Positions 39,042 through 48,425 are shown, counted from the stretch's first letter. The stretch is DNA of 64,000 nt from Oceanobacillus sp. FSL K6-2867 (GCF_037963145.1 NZ_CP150144.1:3224001-3288000), one strand, 5' to 3'. Translations and numbers: made by a program. The notes: generated from the sequence alone by a model not told the origin.

Positions 39042-39983
39042 ATGTTAAAACCATATTGGAAAGGGCTTGTTTTAATTACTATGTTCTTGGTGTTATTTTT
39101 GGCGGCATGTAGTGGAGAAGACGTAGCGGATAGCTCATCGGGTGAAACAGATTCAGGTAGTACAAATGCTGGAAGTGAAGATACGGGTGAATCAATAAAT
39201 TATACGATTTATGGAATTGAACCTGGCGCGGGAATTAATCTTACTACGGAGGCAGCAATGGAACAATATGGTTTAGATGGGTGGCAATTTGAACAATCCT
39301 CAACAACAGCAATGACGGTGGAACTTGAAAAGGCATTGAATAATGAAGAACCAATCATTATTACGGCTTGGAGTCCACACTGGTTATTTGCAAAGTATCC
39401 TGATTTAAAAGTATTGGAAGATCCAAAAAATATTTATGGTGAGCCTGGGGATATTGTTACACTTGTACGATTAGGGTTAGAAGAAGATAACCCTGAGGCA
39501 TTTAAGATAATGGAGCAAGTGTATTGGAGTTTAGAAGATAGAGAAGAAGTTATTCTTGAAGCAGAAGAGTCAGGAGTTAGCATTGAGGAAGTAACGAAGC
39601 AGTGGGTTGCAGATAATCCAGATAAGGTAGCGGAATGGACAGAAGGTGTCGATGATGTTGATGGGGTACCTTTTAAGCTGACAACGAATCACTGGGAATC
39701 CGATTTGCCGTTAGGGTATGCGCTTGTTGAAGTCATGGAACAAAAAGGCTTTAACGTTGAACTTACGCCTTTAGATGTTGGAGTCATGATTGAATCAGTT
39801 GCAAATGGTGATATGGATGCAGTGACAGGCGTCTGGATGCCGATTACGCATAAAGACTATTATGAAGCTAACAAAGATAAATTCATTGAGGTAGGGAAGA
39901 ATTTAGATAAGGGAACAATGATTGGTTTAGCAGTTCCAGGTTATATGGATATTGATTCAATAGAAGATTTAGAAGCCAAGTAA
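39042..39983 (+). CDS. opuAC: Betaine-binding lipoprotein (OpuAC)
   Basis: A 313-aa lipoprotein (signal ending LAAC, Cys23) followed by a Ser/Gly/Asp linker. The lobe order matches what I recall of B. subtilis OpuAC: GIEPGAGIN first, SIEDLEAK last. The three Trp residues of the betaine cage are present in TAWSPHW, TNHWESD and GVWMPITH, so cation-pi binding of a trimethylammonium or dimethylpyrrolidinium headgroup is expected. It captures substrate for OpuAA/AB. Glycine betaine and proline betaine are the usual ligands. Confidence 0.92.
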   Translation: MLKPYWKGLVLITMFLVLFLAACSGEDVADSSSGETDSGSTNAGSEDTGESINYTIYGIEPGAGINLTTEAAMEQYGLDGWQFEQSSTTAMTVELEKALNNEEPIIITAWSPHWLFAKYPDLKVLEDPKNIYGEPGDIVTLVRLGLEEDNPEAFKIMEQVYWSLEDREEVILEAEESGVSIEEVTKQWVADNPDKVAEWTEGVDDVDGVPFKLTTNHWESDLPLGYALVEVMEQKGFNVELTPLDVGVMIESVANGDMDAVTGVWMPITHKDYYEANKDKFIEVGKNLDKGTMIGLAVPGYMDIDSIEDLEAK

Positions 39984-40163
39984 AAAAACGGATTCTAATT
40001 GTCTTATAGAAAAGGATATTTACTTCCCGGATAAGCGACTCAGGAAGACCTACCCATACTAGATGAAACATTAAATAAGAGTTTCACAAATGTGTCAGTC
40101 TCATATAACATGCAATATGGTTCATATGACTTAATGTTTGAAATGAAGGTCATTTTATAAGAT

Positions 40164-40200
40164 AAAGGGGGGGTGTTGCTAATGACCCCCCCCTTTTTTT
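40164..40200 (+). terminator. Terminator after opuAC
   Basis: AAAGGGGGGG (40164-40173) pairs with the C-run and trailing T bases (40186-40200), ending in seven Ts. It separates the importer genes from the convergent regulator; 39984-40163 holds no recognised gene. Confidence 0.9.
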
Positions 40201-40260
40201 ATTACTAAAATCAAGGGCAATCTATGATGATGCTAAACTTGACTGACTAGTTAGTAGAGT

Positions 40261-41172
40261 TTAAGATTCTTCTTTTTGATCAAACGAAAATGGTTGAGTA
40301 ATGTTTTTTCTCTCAAGTAGGCTACTGAGCTTTTCTAAGTCAGCTATTGATTGTCTGGAGGTTTTTCTTCCTATCTCAATGATAAGCGACTCGATTGTAA
40401 AAAGTGTCGGGACGACAGAATATTGTTTGGAACTGGCGGCTGTATTTAATACGACCGTTGAGTAGTCAGTAGCTGGTGAAGATAAATGATCCGTAATTAA
40501 TATAACGGAATGACCATTTTCATGGCAATATTTAGCAGCTTCAATCCCAACTGTTGTAAATGGAGAATTATCGAATAAGATGAGTAATTCGCCTTTTTCC
40601 ATTCGTAATAAGCGATCGAAAATAAATTCTGTTTCATCACTTAATTGGGTAACTTTATGGAAGAATTCTTGTAGTAAATAGCCAAAATAAGTTGCCAGTG
40701 CTTTATTCGTTCGAACGCCTAAAATATTGACTCGCTTTGAGTTTAGCAATAATTGAATCGCTGTATCAAAGTTAGAGATTAACGAAGGGGTGACCGTTTG
40801 ATCTAAAATTGATTTTACTTCCGACAACACTTCTAGTATAGTATGATCTTGTTGATTCGTTGTTGTAAAAGATTTTTGTAAGTGCCACCAAGCTGAAGAA
40901 GTCGTTTGCATGGATGCATCAAATATATCCTTTTTAACATCGAGATAACTCTCATAGCCGAGATTATTAATCAAACGCATAACGGTAGTTGTTCCGACAT
41001 TTGCCTGATCTGCTAATTCGGATAACGTTAATACACCGATTGATTGATGGTGTTCAATCATATAATCACATACTTGTTTCTGCTTTTTTGGCAAATCACT
41101 TCGAACGTCTAGAAGTTTTTGTATAAATGTTCCATGTCCATCCATATGGGGAAGCGATTCTTTATTTTTCAT
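40261..41172 (-). CDS. RpiR/MurR-family transcriptional regulator
   Basis: A 303-aa regulator with an N-terminal HTH_6 domain (about 15-90; LTLSELADQANVGTTTVMRLINNLGY) and a C-terminal SIS domain (about 135-265; VNILGVRTNKALATYFGYLLQEF, LLILFDNSPFTTVGIEAAKYCHENG). RpiR proteins sense phosphorylated sugars or other metabolites through the SIS fold. It is convergent with the betaine importer and divergent from the GlcD-type gene, so it may control either one. The target is not shown by the sequence. Confidence 0.88.
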   Translation of the reverse strand: MKNKESLPHMDGHGTFIQKLLDVRSDLPKKQKQVCDYMIEHHQSIGVLTLSELADQANVGTTTVMRLINNLGYESYLDVKKDIFDASMQTTSSAWWHLQKSFTTTNQQDHTILEVLSEVKSILDQTVTPSLISNFDTAIQLLLNSKRVNILGVRTNKALATYFGYLLQEFFHKVTQLSDETEFIFDRLLRMEKGELLILFDNSPFTTVGIEAAKYCHENGHSVILITDHLSSPATDYSTVVLNTAASSKQYSVVPTLFTIESLIIEIGRKTSRQSIADLEKLSSLLERKNITQPFSFDQKEES

Positions 41173-41401
41173 AAGATAGTATGCACTCCATAATTTTTAG
41201 TTTTGACTTACATTTTACCATATGAAGTTTCGTTCTTAAATGCTTAACAATATTTGCTGTCGCATTTGTGCGAAAATTCATGCCTGGAAAAAGAGCGTCC
41301 GTCATTCTGTCATGAATTTTTATATCAGATTTAAAGTTTACCTTAATTGCTTGAGATGATATATCGATAAGGCTTCCTCTCCCTTCCCTTGCAAAGTAAA
41401 A

Positions 41402-41415
41402 ATAAAACGTTTACA
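41402..41415 (+). promoter_or_regulatory. cre-like site and -35 region of the GlcD-type gene
   Basis: ATAAAACGTTTACA matches the cre consensus at 12 of 14 positions. Its TTTACA (41410-41415) can also serve as the -35 box, 18 bp before TAGTAT (41434-41439). Confidence 0.45.
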
Positions 41416-41420
41416 ATGTA

Positions 41421-41442
41421 AATATACGAAATTTAGTATATT
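41421..41442. promoter_or_regulatory. Palindromic operator, copy 1
   Basis: AATATAC (41421-41427), 8-nt centre, GTATATT (41436-41442), a perfect inverted repeat overlapping the predicted -10 box. The same half sites and spacing occur before yhfZ (42916-42937), so one regulator, probably YhfZ, should bind both. Confidence 0.75.
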
Positions 41443-41494
41443 GGGTAATAGAAAAAGTAATCTAAAAGTCTACTAAAAGCAGAGGAGGATCTAA

Positions 41495-42856
41495 ATGCAA
41501 TTGCAGGATATCATAACTGATAAAGAACGTCTTTTTCTGAAAGAAGAAGTGCCTGAAGTATATAAAACAGATATCTTTTATAAAGAAGTTGCTGCTGTAC
41601 ATGCGGTTGCGCTCCCGAATACAACCCAAGAAGTAATCGACTTAGTCAAGTTTGCCAATACAGAAAATATCCCAATTATTGCCCGTGGAGCTGGTACAGG
41701 TGTGGCTGGCTCTCAGGTTCCAATAAATGGGGGAGAATTAATAGTGGATGTTCATCAAATGAATCGCATTCTAGCATTAGATGAAGAGACAATGACATTA
41801 ACCGTGGAACCAGGAGTGCAGTTAAGTGAAATTCAAGCATTTGTTGAAAGTAAAGGTTATTTTTACCCACCAGATCCAGGCTCAAAAAACTCCACTATTG
41901 GTGGTAATATTGCTACAAACGCGGGCGGTATGCGTGCAGTGAAATATGGTACAACAAGAGACTATGTTCGTGAACTGGAAGTTGTCTTGCCAGATGGGGA
42001 AAAGGTTACACTGGGAAGCTTAAACATAAAAAGCAGTTCTGGATACGATTTGAAGAACCTATTTATAGGTTCAGAGGGGACGTTAGGAATAACAACGAAA
42101 ATCAAATTAAAGGTATTGCCGCTGCCACAATATAAACAGTCGGTTCTATTGGCATTTCATACATTAAAAGCTGCGACAAATGGCGTATTAGCTATTCTTC
42201 AAAATGGTATCGAACCAACGGCATTAGAATTATTTGAAAGAGGCACGATTGAATATAGTGAAAAATATACAAAGGTTTCATTACAAAGTCAAAAGGGAGA
42301 AGCATATGTCTTAATGACAATCGATAGTAATGAAGAGGAGACAGTATCTCATAAGGTTGATATGGTGAAAAGTATTTTAAAAGATCAAGCAGCAGAAATT
42401 ATTCCTTTGCTTTCCAAAGAAGAAGAGGAAAGGGCTTGGTTACTTAGGGATAATATTTTAGTTGCACTTATGCAGTTTACAGAATATGAAATGCTAGATG
42501 AAGTTGTGCCAATTAATAAATTCAGTGAGATGATTAATTATACAAAAGAATTACAAACGAAGCATGGCTTGAAAGTAATTAATTTTGGACATGCGGGAGA
42601 TGGCAATATCCATACGGTATTAATGAAGGAAGATCTTGATGAGGCAACTTGGCAGGTAAGGCGACAAGCCCTATTAGATGATCTTTATAAAAAAGTTAAT
42701 GAATTGGGTGGATTACCGTCAGCTGAACATGGGATAGGTATTATCAAGAAATTTTATTTAGAAAAGATGCGTAACCCTGTAGAATTGGAATTGATGCGCA
42801 AAATTAAAAATGCGATTGATCCAGACAACCGATTAAATCCCGGAAAACTGTTTTAG
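41495..42856 (+). CDS. FAD-binding oxidase/dehydrogenase of the GlcD / D-lactate dehydrogenase type
   Basis: A 453-aa flavoprotein of the VAO/FAD-binding_4 family. The FAD domain shows IIARGAGTGVAGSQVP, PPDPGSKNSTIGGNIATNAGG and IGSEGTLGI-type motifs. The C-terminal cap contains INFGHAGDGNIHT and GGLPSAEHGIG, typical of GlcD and D-lactate/2-hydroxyglutarate dehydrogenases that oxidise 2-hydroxy acids. AGGAGGA precedes the ATG. It shares its operator with the yhf operon that follows, so it probably oxidises a 2-hydroxy acid linked to that pathway. No GlcE/GlcF partners are present. Confidence 0.88.
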   Translation: MQLQDIITDKERLFLKEEVPEVYKTDIFYKEVAAVHAVALPNTTQEVIDLVKFANTENIPIIARGAGTGVAGSQVPINGGELIVDVHQMNRILALDEETMTLTVEPGVQLSEIQAFVESKGYFYPPDPGSKNSTIGGNIATNAGGMRAVKYGTTRDYVRELEVVLPDGEKVTLGSLNIKSSSGYDLKNLFIGSEGTLGITTKIKLKVLPLPQYKQSVLLAFHTLKAATNGVLAILQNGIEPTALELFERGTIEYSEKYTKVSLQSQKGEAYVLMTIDSNEEETVSHKVDMVKSILKDQAAEIIPLLSKEEEERAWLLRDNILVALMQFTEYEMLDEVVPINKFSEMINYTKELQTKHGLKVINFGHAGDGNIHTVLMKEDLDEATWQVRRQALLDDLYKKVNELGGLPSAEHGIGIIKKFYLEKMRNPVELELMRKIKNAIDPDNRLNPGKLF

Positions 42857-42896
42857 TAACAATTTTATGATTCGATAAACCCATTGATTTACCAGT

Positions 42897-42910
42897 TGCA
42901 AACGCTTATA
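42897..42910 (+). promoter_or_regulatory. cre-like site before yhfZ
   Basis: TGCAAACGCTTATA matches the cre consensus at 12 of 14 positions and lies directly upstream of the palindromic operator. Confidence 0.45.
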
Positions 42911-42914
42911 ATTA

Positions 42915-42938
42915 CAATATACAAAATATAGTATATTG
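42915..42938. promoter_or_regulatory. Palindromic operator, copy 2
   Basis: CAATATAC (42915-42922), 8-nt centre, GTATATTG (42931-42938), a perfect 8-bp inverted repeat. It covers the likely -10 TATACA (42918-42923), with -35 TTGCAA at 42896-42901. Autoregulation by YhfZ is inferred. Confidence 0.75.
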
Positions 42939-42953
42939 ATTTGAGGTTATGTT

Positions 42954-43880
42954 ATGTGGGAAAAATTATATTCAAAAAATGGGTTGACAGCAAAGAATAT
43001 TGCCAAAGAATTATTAGACGTAGAAATTGGTAATAAGATTCCTAGAGTTACTGACTATAGTGTGAAACTCTCGATTGGCAGAGGAACTGTACAAATCGCT
43101 CTAGGTTTATTAGAAGAATTAAAAGCAATTCGATTGGACGCGAGAGGGCATCTAGGAACCTATTTAGTTGATAAAGATAGTGAGCTGCTGCAGCAAATTG
43201 CTGGTATAGCACCGTTGATTGGTTCCATGCCACTTCCATATTCAAGAAAATATGAAGGGCTCGCCACTGGTATGGTTGAAGCCTTTGAATTATCTGGTAA
43301 AAAAATTAATCTATCCTACATGCGCGGGGGATTAAATCGGATTGAATCTGTTCGCACAAAGCGAAGTGATTTTTCTATTGTCTCAAAGATGACAGCAGTT
43401 AGTAGCTTAATGCAATATCCAAACTTAAAAATCATGAAGGAATTAGGGATAAACAGTTATGTATCGGCACATAAGACTTTTCTGGCTGACCAACATGAAA
43501 ATTCGATTCGAAGTGGAATGCGGGTAGGGGTTGATATGGATTCACCTGACCAAAAGGAGTTAACGTTCAGTGAATGTAAAGGGTTGGATGTAGAGTATGT
43601 GCATATTAATTATATGCAGCTATTAGATATGCTGGATTCGAAGCAATTAGATGCTGCTATCTGGAGTATAGATGACAAACGAATAACCAAGTCTTTTAAA
43701 GCGATTGATTTTCAGATGTCGGAAGCAAAGAAAATCGCAGAAGAAACATCAGAAGCAGTTATTATAATTGATGGTGACAGGGAGGAAGAAATCGCTGAAA
43801 AGTGGGGGACTGTGGAAATAAAAAGCATTTTAGCGATTCAAAAGCTGGTTGAGTCAGGGGAGAAAATTCCAAGGTATTAA
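42954..43880 (+). CDS. yhfZ: YhfZ-like GntR-type transcriptional regulator
   Basis: A 308-aa protein matching my memory of E. coli YhfZ (about 300 aa). The N-terminal winged helix (about 10-70) includes IGNKIPRVTDYSVKLSIGRGTVQIALGLLEE. Then comes the diagnostic GHLGTYL and SMPLPYSRKYEGLATGMVEAFE. Residues 95-300 form a two-lobed periplasmic-binding-like ligand domain ending SGEKIPRY. It leads the yhf operon and has a palindromic operator in its own promoter. Its effector is unknown and is presumably a pathway intermediate. Confidence 0.87.
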   Translation: MWEKLYSKNGLTAKNIAKELLDVEIGNKIPRVTDYSVKLSIGRGTVQIALGLLEELKAIRLDARGHLGTYLVDKDSELLQQIAGIAPLIGSMPLPYSRKYEGLATGMVEAFELSGKKINLSYMRGGLNRIESVRTKRSDFSIVSKMTAVSSLMQYPNLKIMKELGINSYVSAHKTFLADQHENSIRSGMRVGVDMDSPDQKELTFSECKGLDVEYVHINYMQLLDMLDSKQLDAAIWSIDDKRITKSFKAIDFQMSEAKKIAEETSEAVIIIDGDREEEIAEKWGTVEIKSILAIQKLVESGEKIPRY

Positions 43881-43940
43881 CAATGCAGACAAAGAAATCA
43901 GGAACCTATCCCCTGCCCCCCTTATGGGAGAGTGATACAG

Positions 43941-44816
43941 TTGTTAGTAGATGGAATAACCTATATGCATGAGCATACAACGATTAATCTATCAGAAATT
44001 AAGAATAATGAAGATTGTCAGCTGGATGTATTTTCGGAAACAGTTCGGGAGTATAAAAAGTTATACGACAAAGGTGTTCGGAATATTATTGATGTAACGA
44101 ACTTTGGGATGGGGAGAAATATTCCATATGTCCAAAAAGTGGCTGAAGAAAGTGGTATCAATATAATTTCTTCAACCGGCTTTTACCAGGAGAAATTTTA
44201 TCCGATTCAAGTATTCAGGGAAACAAGGGAACAACTCGCGGAGAGAATGATTAAGGAAATAAATGAGGGAATAAAAGGAACATCTGTAAAGGCTGAAATC
44301 ATTGGAGAAATTGGCACGAGCCATCATAAATGGACTGAGACAGAAAGAAAGGTATTTGAAGCGGTTGTCATTGCACATAAAGAAACAGGCAAGCCGATTA
44401 CAACCCATACGACTTTAGGAACACTCGGGCATGAACAGGTAGCATTTTTCAAAGAAAATGGGATTGATTTAAGCAGAGTTATTATCGGACATGTTGATTT
44501 AACCGGGGATAAAGACTATATTCTCCACATGTTGCGGGAAGGAGCCTTTGTTGAATTTGATACAATCGGCAAGGAAAATTATATGCCGGATCAAGTACGG
44601 GCAGGTATATTAAAGGAAATACAAGAAAAAGGCTACATGGATCAAGTCGTTTTATCAATGGATATAACAAGAAAGTCACATTTAGAGTATCAAGGTGGAC
44701 TTGGCTATGCATATTTATTAGATGCATTTATTCCGATGCTGGAACGTTCTGGAATTACAGAAACCTCCATTGATAAATTGCTCATAAAAAATCCTATCAC
44801 GTTTATGAAAGGCTAA
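43941..44816 (+). CDS. php: Php, phosphotriesterase-homology hydrolase
   Basis: TTG 43941 is the better start (GGGAG ten bases upstream); GTG 43932 in the same frame is only one base from it. The product has about 291 aa, as in E. coli Php. The amidohydrolase metal site is complete: MHEHTTI near the N-terminus, GEIGTSHHKWTE, TTHTTLG, IIGHVDL and SMDITRKSH with the final metal Asp. E. coli Php has this fold but no known phosphotriesterase activity; relatives are lactonases. In this operon a lactone or ester ring-opening step is plausible. Confidence 0.9.
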   Translation: MLVDGITYMHEHTTINLSEIKNNEDCQLDVFSETVREYKKLYDKGVRNIIDVTNFGMGRNIPYVQKVAEESGINIISSTGFYQEKFYPIQVFRETREQLAERMIKEINEGIKGTSVKAEIIGEIGTSHHKWTETERKVFEAVVIAHKETGKPITTHTTLGTLGHEQVAFFKENGIDLSRVIIGHVDLTGDKDYILHMLREGAFVEFDTIGKENYMPDQVRAGILKEIQEKGYMDQVVLSMDITRKSHLEYQGGLGYAYLLDAFIPMLERSGITETSIDKLLIKNPITFMKG

Positions 44817-44826
44817 GGTGGTTTTA

Positions 44827-45933
44827 ATGCAAACAAGTCCACTAAAGAGTATTTCCTTGGAGGAAGCACAGAAAAGACAATTTTTACTAATTGATGTGAT
44901 TACAAAGCACTTTAGAGGTGATGAGATTCTTTCGCTTGGTGATTTGGGTGTTGTAAAGGGACTGAATAAACCGACTTACACCAAAAAGGTAGAGGAAGTA
45001 TTAGCAGAGTTCTTTGGTGCTGAACGGGCGAAATTAGTTCGGGGTGCTGGAACCGGTGCATTACGTTATGGGTTTATGAGCTTCTTAAAACCAAATGATA
45101 AGATCTTAGTGCATGATGCCCCAATCTATCCAACTAGTAAAACGACACTAGAATCAATGGGAATAATTTCAATTGCAGTTGATTTTCATAATCATGAGCA
45201 AGTCAGAGAAGTAATTACTGCACATCCTGATTTAAAGGGCGTACTGATCCAGCATACACGTCAGCAAATAAACGATCATTATGATTTTGCTGAAATAATT
45301 AAAGTCATTCAATCGGTTAAACCATCTCTGACTATTATTACGGATGATAACTATGCTGCGATGAAAGCAGAACAGATTGGAACGCAAATAGGGGCCGATT
45401 TATCAACCTTCTCCCTGTTTAAATTATTAGGACCAGAAGGTATTGGTCTTATTGCAGGGAAGGCAGATTTAATCGAAAAAATAGAAGCATTTAACTACTC
45501 TGGCGGGAGTCAGGTTCAAGGCTATGAAGCATTAGAAGCATTAAGAGGTCTAATTTATGCTCCTGTTATGCTGGCTATCCAAGCTGGCGTAAATGAGCAA
45601 TTAGTCAAGCAGCTTAATCAAGGAGCCGTACCAGGTGTGAAGAGGGCCCTTCTCGCAAATGCTCAATCAAAGGTACTGCTCGTGGAATTCGACGAACCAA
45701 TTGCGGAACAAGTACTCACTCAGGCTAATGAACTTGGTGCTGCACCGAATCCGATAGGAGCTGAATCAAAGTATGAATTTGTACCAATGTTCTATAAGGT
45801 GTCCGGTACGTTTTTAGCTTCTGATCCAGATCTGCAGAAAACAATGATTCGAATTAATCCGTTGCGAAGCGGGGCCGAGACCGTAATTAGAATCCTTACC
45901 TTATCCATTGAGCAAGCAAAACGGCGACATTAA
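44827..45933 (+). CDS. yhfS: YhfS-like PLP-dependent enzyme
   Basis: The start is ATG 44827 with AAGGTGG five bases upstream (368 aa); a GTG at 44818 in the same frame is less likely. It is a fold-type I PLP enzyme: RGAGTGALR contacts the phosphate, ITDDNYAA carries the Asp that pairs with the pyridine nitrogen, and Lys199 in LFKLLGPEGIG is the likely Schiff-base lysine. It is a homologue of E. coli YhfS, an unassigned aminotransferase- or lyase-like protein. Gap to php: 10 bp. Confidence 0.87.
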   Translation: MQTSPLKSISLEEAQKRQFLLIDVITKHFRGDEILSLGDLGVVKGLNKPTYTKKVEEVLAEFFGAERAKLVRGAGTGALRYGFMSFLKPNDKILVHDAPIYPTSKTTLESMGIISIAVDFHNHEQVREVITAHPDLKGVLIQHTRQQINDHYDFAEIIKVIQSVKPSLTIITDDNYAAMKAEQIGTQIGADLSTFSLFKLLGPEGIGLIAGKADLIEKIEAFNYSGGSQVQGYEALEALRGLIYAPVMLAIQAGVNEQLVKQLNQGAVPGVKRALLANAQSKVLLVEFDEPIAEQVLTQANELGAAPNPIGAESKYEFVPMFYKVSGTFLASDPDLQKTMIRINPLRSGAETVIRILTLSIEQAKRRH

Positions 45934-45949
45934 TAGGGGGGGAGTTATC

Positions 45950-47161
45950 GTGAAAAAAAGGGTTATGATAATCATCCTGGACAGTTTAGGTGTTGGCTAT
46001 ATGGCGGATGCCAAATACTACCACCCGCAGGATATAGGAGCAAATACATTTTATCATATTGTGGATGCGGTTCCATCCATTCAAATTCCTGTCTTGGAGA
46101 AACTGGGAATTAATAAGATTGTGAATCATCCAGCCTTGAAGACAAATGAAAATAATCTTGCTAGCTATGGCTGCTTAAATTTGATGCATAATGGTGCTGA
46201 TAGCTTTGAGGGTCATAATGAAATCATGGGTTCTAAACCAAAGAAAACATATTTAGCCCCATTTATTGACAATATGAAAGAGGTAAAACTTGCACTGGAA
46301 AAAGCAGGATATGATGTGAAAATTCCAGATGCTAATTTAGCCTATTTATTAGTAAATGATTTAGTTATTGTTGCGGACAATATCGAAACAGATTTTGGCC
46401 AAATTTATAATGTAACCGCACCGCTTGATTATATAGCTTTTGAAGATGTATTAAAAATTGGTCAATGTGTACGTGAAAATGTGAGAGTGAACCGTGTTAT
46501 TGCACTCGGTGGAGAAAACGTAACACCACAGCATTTACAGAAATCAGTGGAGAGAAGGGAAGATGGTCTGGTAGGTGTAAACTCTCCCAAATCAAATGTC
46601 TATAAAAAAGGATATCAGGTACGGCATTTAGGATATGGAATATCACCTGAACGTCAACTGCCTACTTTGGCAATAAAAGCAGGTCTTGATGTATCGCTCG
46701 TTGGGAAGATGCAGGATGTTATTTACTGTGAAGGTGCTGCAAAATTTCCCGGCGTTGATACAGAACAGGTCATGAAAGACATTATAGACGAGATGAATCA
46801 GGTGCAGCATGGATTAATTGCAGCTACGATTCAAGAGACGGATTTAGCAGGGCATGCTCAAAACCCTGAACGGTATGCAAATCGAATTGAGCTGGTCGAT
46901 CGCTATTTACCAAAAATTATCGAAAAAATGACGGAACAAGATCTTTTAATATTGAGTGCTGATCATGGAAATGACCCAACGATTGGTCATAATCAGCATA
47001 CTCGAGAAAAAACATATCTATTAGCGTATCAGAAGCAGAAAGATCCTGAATACCTTGGGGAAAGAGAGACATTATCTGATATTGCTGCTACAGGTGCAGC
47101 TTATTTAGGATTGGATAGGACCGAAAATGGCACGTCATTTCTTCCTTTAATAATAAAGTAG
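45950..47161 (+). CDS. yhfW: YhfW-like phosphopentomutase-family protein
   Basis: The start is GTG 45950 with GGGGGGGAG upstream (403 aa, near E. coli YhfW); 14 upstream codons in frame lack a site. It belongs to the alkaline-phosphatase/phosphopentomutase superfamily: ILDSLGVGYMADA at the start, GHNEIMGSKP (likely the phospho-acceptor region), GLIAATIQETDLAGHAQNP, and the metal-binding SADHGNDPTIGHNQHTREK near the end. A mutase acting on a phosphorylated intermediate is expected, but the substrate is unknown. Confidence 0.87.
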   Translation: MKKRVMIIILDSLGVGYMADAKYYHPQDIGANTFYHIVDAVPSIQIPVLEKLGINKIVNHPALKTNENNLASYGCLNLMHNGADSFEGHNEIMGSKPKKTYLAPFIDNMKEVKLALEKAGYDVKIPDANLAYLLVNDLVIVADNIETDFGQIYNVTAPLDYIAFEDVLKIGQCVRENVRVNRVIALGGENVTPQHLQKSVERREDGLVGVNSPKSNVYKKGYQVRHLGYGISPERQLPTLAIKAGLDVSLVGKMQDVIYCEGAAKFPGVDTEQVMKDIIDEMNQVQHGLIAATIQETDLAGHAQNPERYANRIELVDRYLPKIIEKMTEQDLLILSADHGNDPTIGHNQHTREKTYLLAYQKQKDPEYLGERETLSDIAATGAAYLGLDRTENGTSFLPLIIK

Positions 47162-47175
47162 AAAGGAAGTTTCGT

Positions 47176-48345
47176 ATGTTTTTAAATGCAACATTGAAGC
47201 AGAATAGAGAATTAATTGAAACAGCCATTCAATTTCATCAGCAAGGGCTTATCACACCGAACACATATGTACTTGATTTGGATATGGTGAGGCGTAATGT
47301 TGAAATGCTGTCCAGAGAAGCCAAAAAACAGGATATTGAATTACTGTTTATGACGAAACAGTTTGGCAGAAACGAACTAGTATCGAAGGCTATTGTGGAA
47401 GCTGGTATTAAGAAGGCCGTAGCAGTAGATCCCTGGGAAGCAATCACATTGCATCAATATGGGGTTGAAATTGGCCATGTTGGACATTTGGTACAAATTC
47501 CTAAGGGGATGATTCGTACAATTTTGCAATTAGATCCAGAATTTGTAACCGTTTTTAGTTATGAAAATGCACGTCAGATTAGTGATATTGCTGTACAAAT
47601 GAATAAAAGGCAGAAAATATTTTTACGGATCGCTGATACAGAGGATTTTTTGTATAACGGTCAAAATGGTGGTTTTACATTAGCTCAACTGATATATGAT
47701 TTGGAAAATCTCATACGATTACCAGGTATCGAAATAGCGGGATTAACGAGTTTTCCATGTGTATTAATTAAGGATAATTCACCACAGGTAACACAAAACG
47801 TTTTTACGATGCAACAAGCTAAGAAATTGTTAGCTGAAAAAGGTATCCATGACTTAGAGATGAATATGCCAAGTGCAACCTCTACAGCTACCATGAAACT
47901 CTTAAAAGAGCATGGTGCTACACAAGGGGAGCCAGGTCATGCTATGACTGGCACAACTCCTTTACATGCTTCAGGTGACCTGCCTGAAAAGCCATCGATG
48001 GTTTATGTAACCGAGGTCTCTCACATATATAATCAGCAAGCATATGTATTTGGAGGTGGTTTCTATCCAAGATCACGTATGGAGGGTGCTTTAGTTGCAA
48101 CGGATAAAGAGAATTTGAAAAGAGTACTAGTGATTGAAAATGACCCGGCAAATATTGATTATTATGGAACATTGAAAACTGAAGATGTACATGTAGGTGA
48201 TACCGTTATTTATGCGTTCCGTACACAGGTATTTGTGACAAATGCCCAGATAGCAATCGTTGAAAATATAAATTCCAGTCCAAAGCTGTTAGGGATTTAT
48301 GATTCAGCAGGACATGTTATTCCAGCTAATAATGGAGACAAATAA
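47176..48345 (+). CDS. yhfX: YhfX-like alanine-racemase-fold PLP enzyme
   Basis: A 389-aa protein matching E. coli YhfX in length and motifs. The fold-type III barrel carries the PLP lysine Lys61 in LLFMTKQFGRNE after TPNTYVLDLDMVRRNVEML. Later features are LTSFPCVLI, NMPSATSTATMKLLKEHGATQGEPGHAMTG and the C-terminal beta-domain with FGGGFYPRSRMEGALV. Racemase or decarboxylase chemistry on an amino acid is likely. It begins 14 bp after yhfW with GAAAGGAAG as the site. Confidence 0.88.
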   Translation: MFLNATLKQNRELIETAIQFHQQGLITPNTYVLDLDMVRRNVEMLSREAKKQDIELLFMTKQFGRNELVSKAIVEAGIKKAVAVDPWEAITLHQYGVEIGHVGHLVQIPKGMIRTILQLDPEFVTVFSYENARQISDIAVQMNKRQKIFLRIADTEDFLYNGQNGGFTLAQLIYDLENLIRLPGIEIAGLTSFPCVLIKDNSPQVTQNVFTMQQAKKLLAEKGIHDLEMNMPSATSTATMKLLKEHGATQGEPGHAMTGTTPLHASGDLPEKPSMVYVTEVSHIYNQQAYVFGGGFYPRSRMEGALVATDKENLKRVLVIENDPANIDYYGTLKTEDVHVGDTVIYAFRTQVFVTNAQIAIVENINSSPKLLGIYDSAGHVIPANNGDK

Positions 48346-48425
48346 ATTTAGAAATAAATAAATGAAAAGGAATGGTAAGTATTACAATAATAACTTGTTA
48401 TGAAGAAAATGTGGAGGGAGCTGTC

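Noticed and set aside
39042..39983. Apparent circular permutation of the betaine-binding protein
   Set aside because: Compared with some relatives the two lobes are swapped, but this order agrees with my recollection of B. subtilis OpuAC, so it is not unusual.
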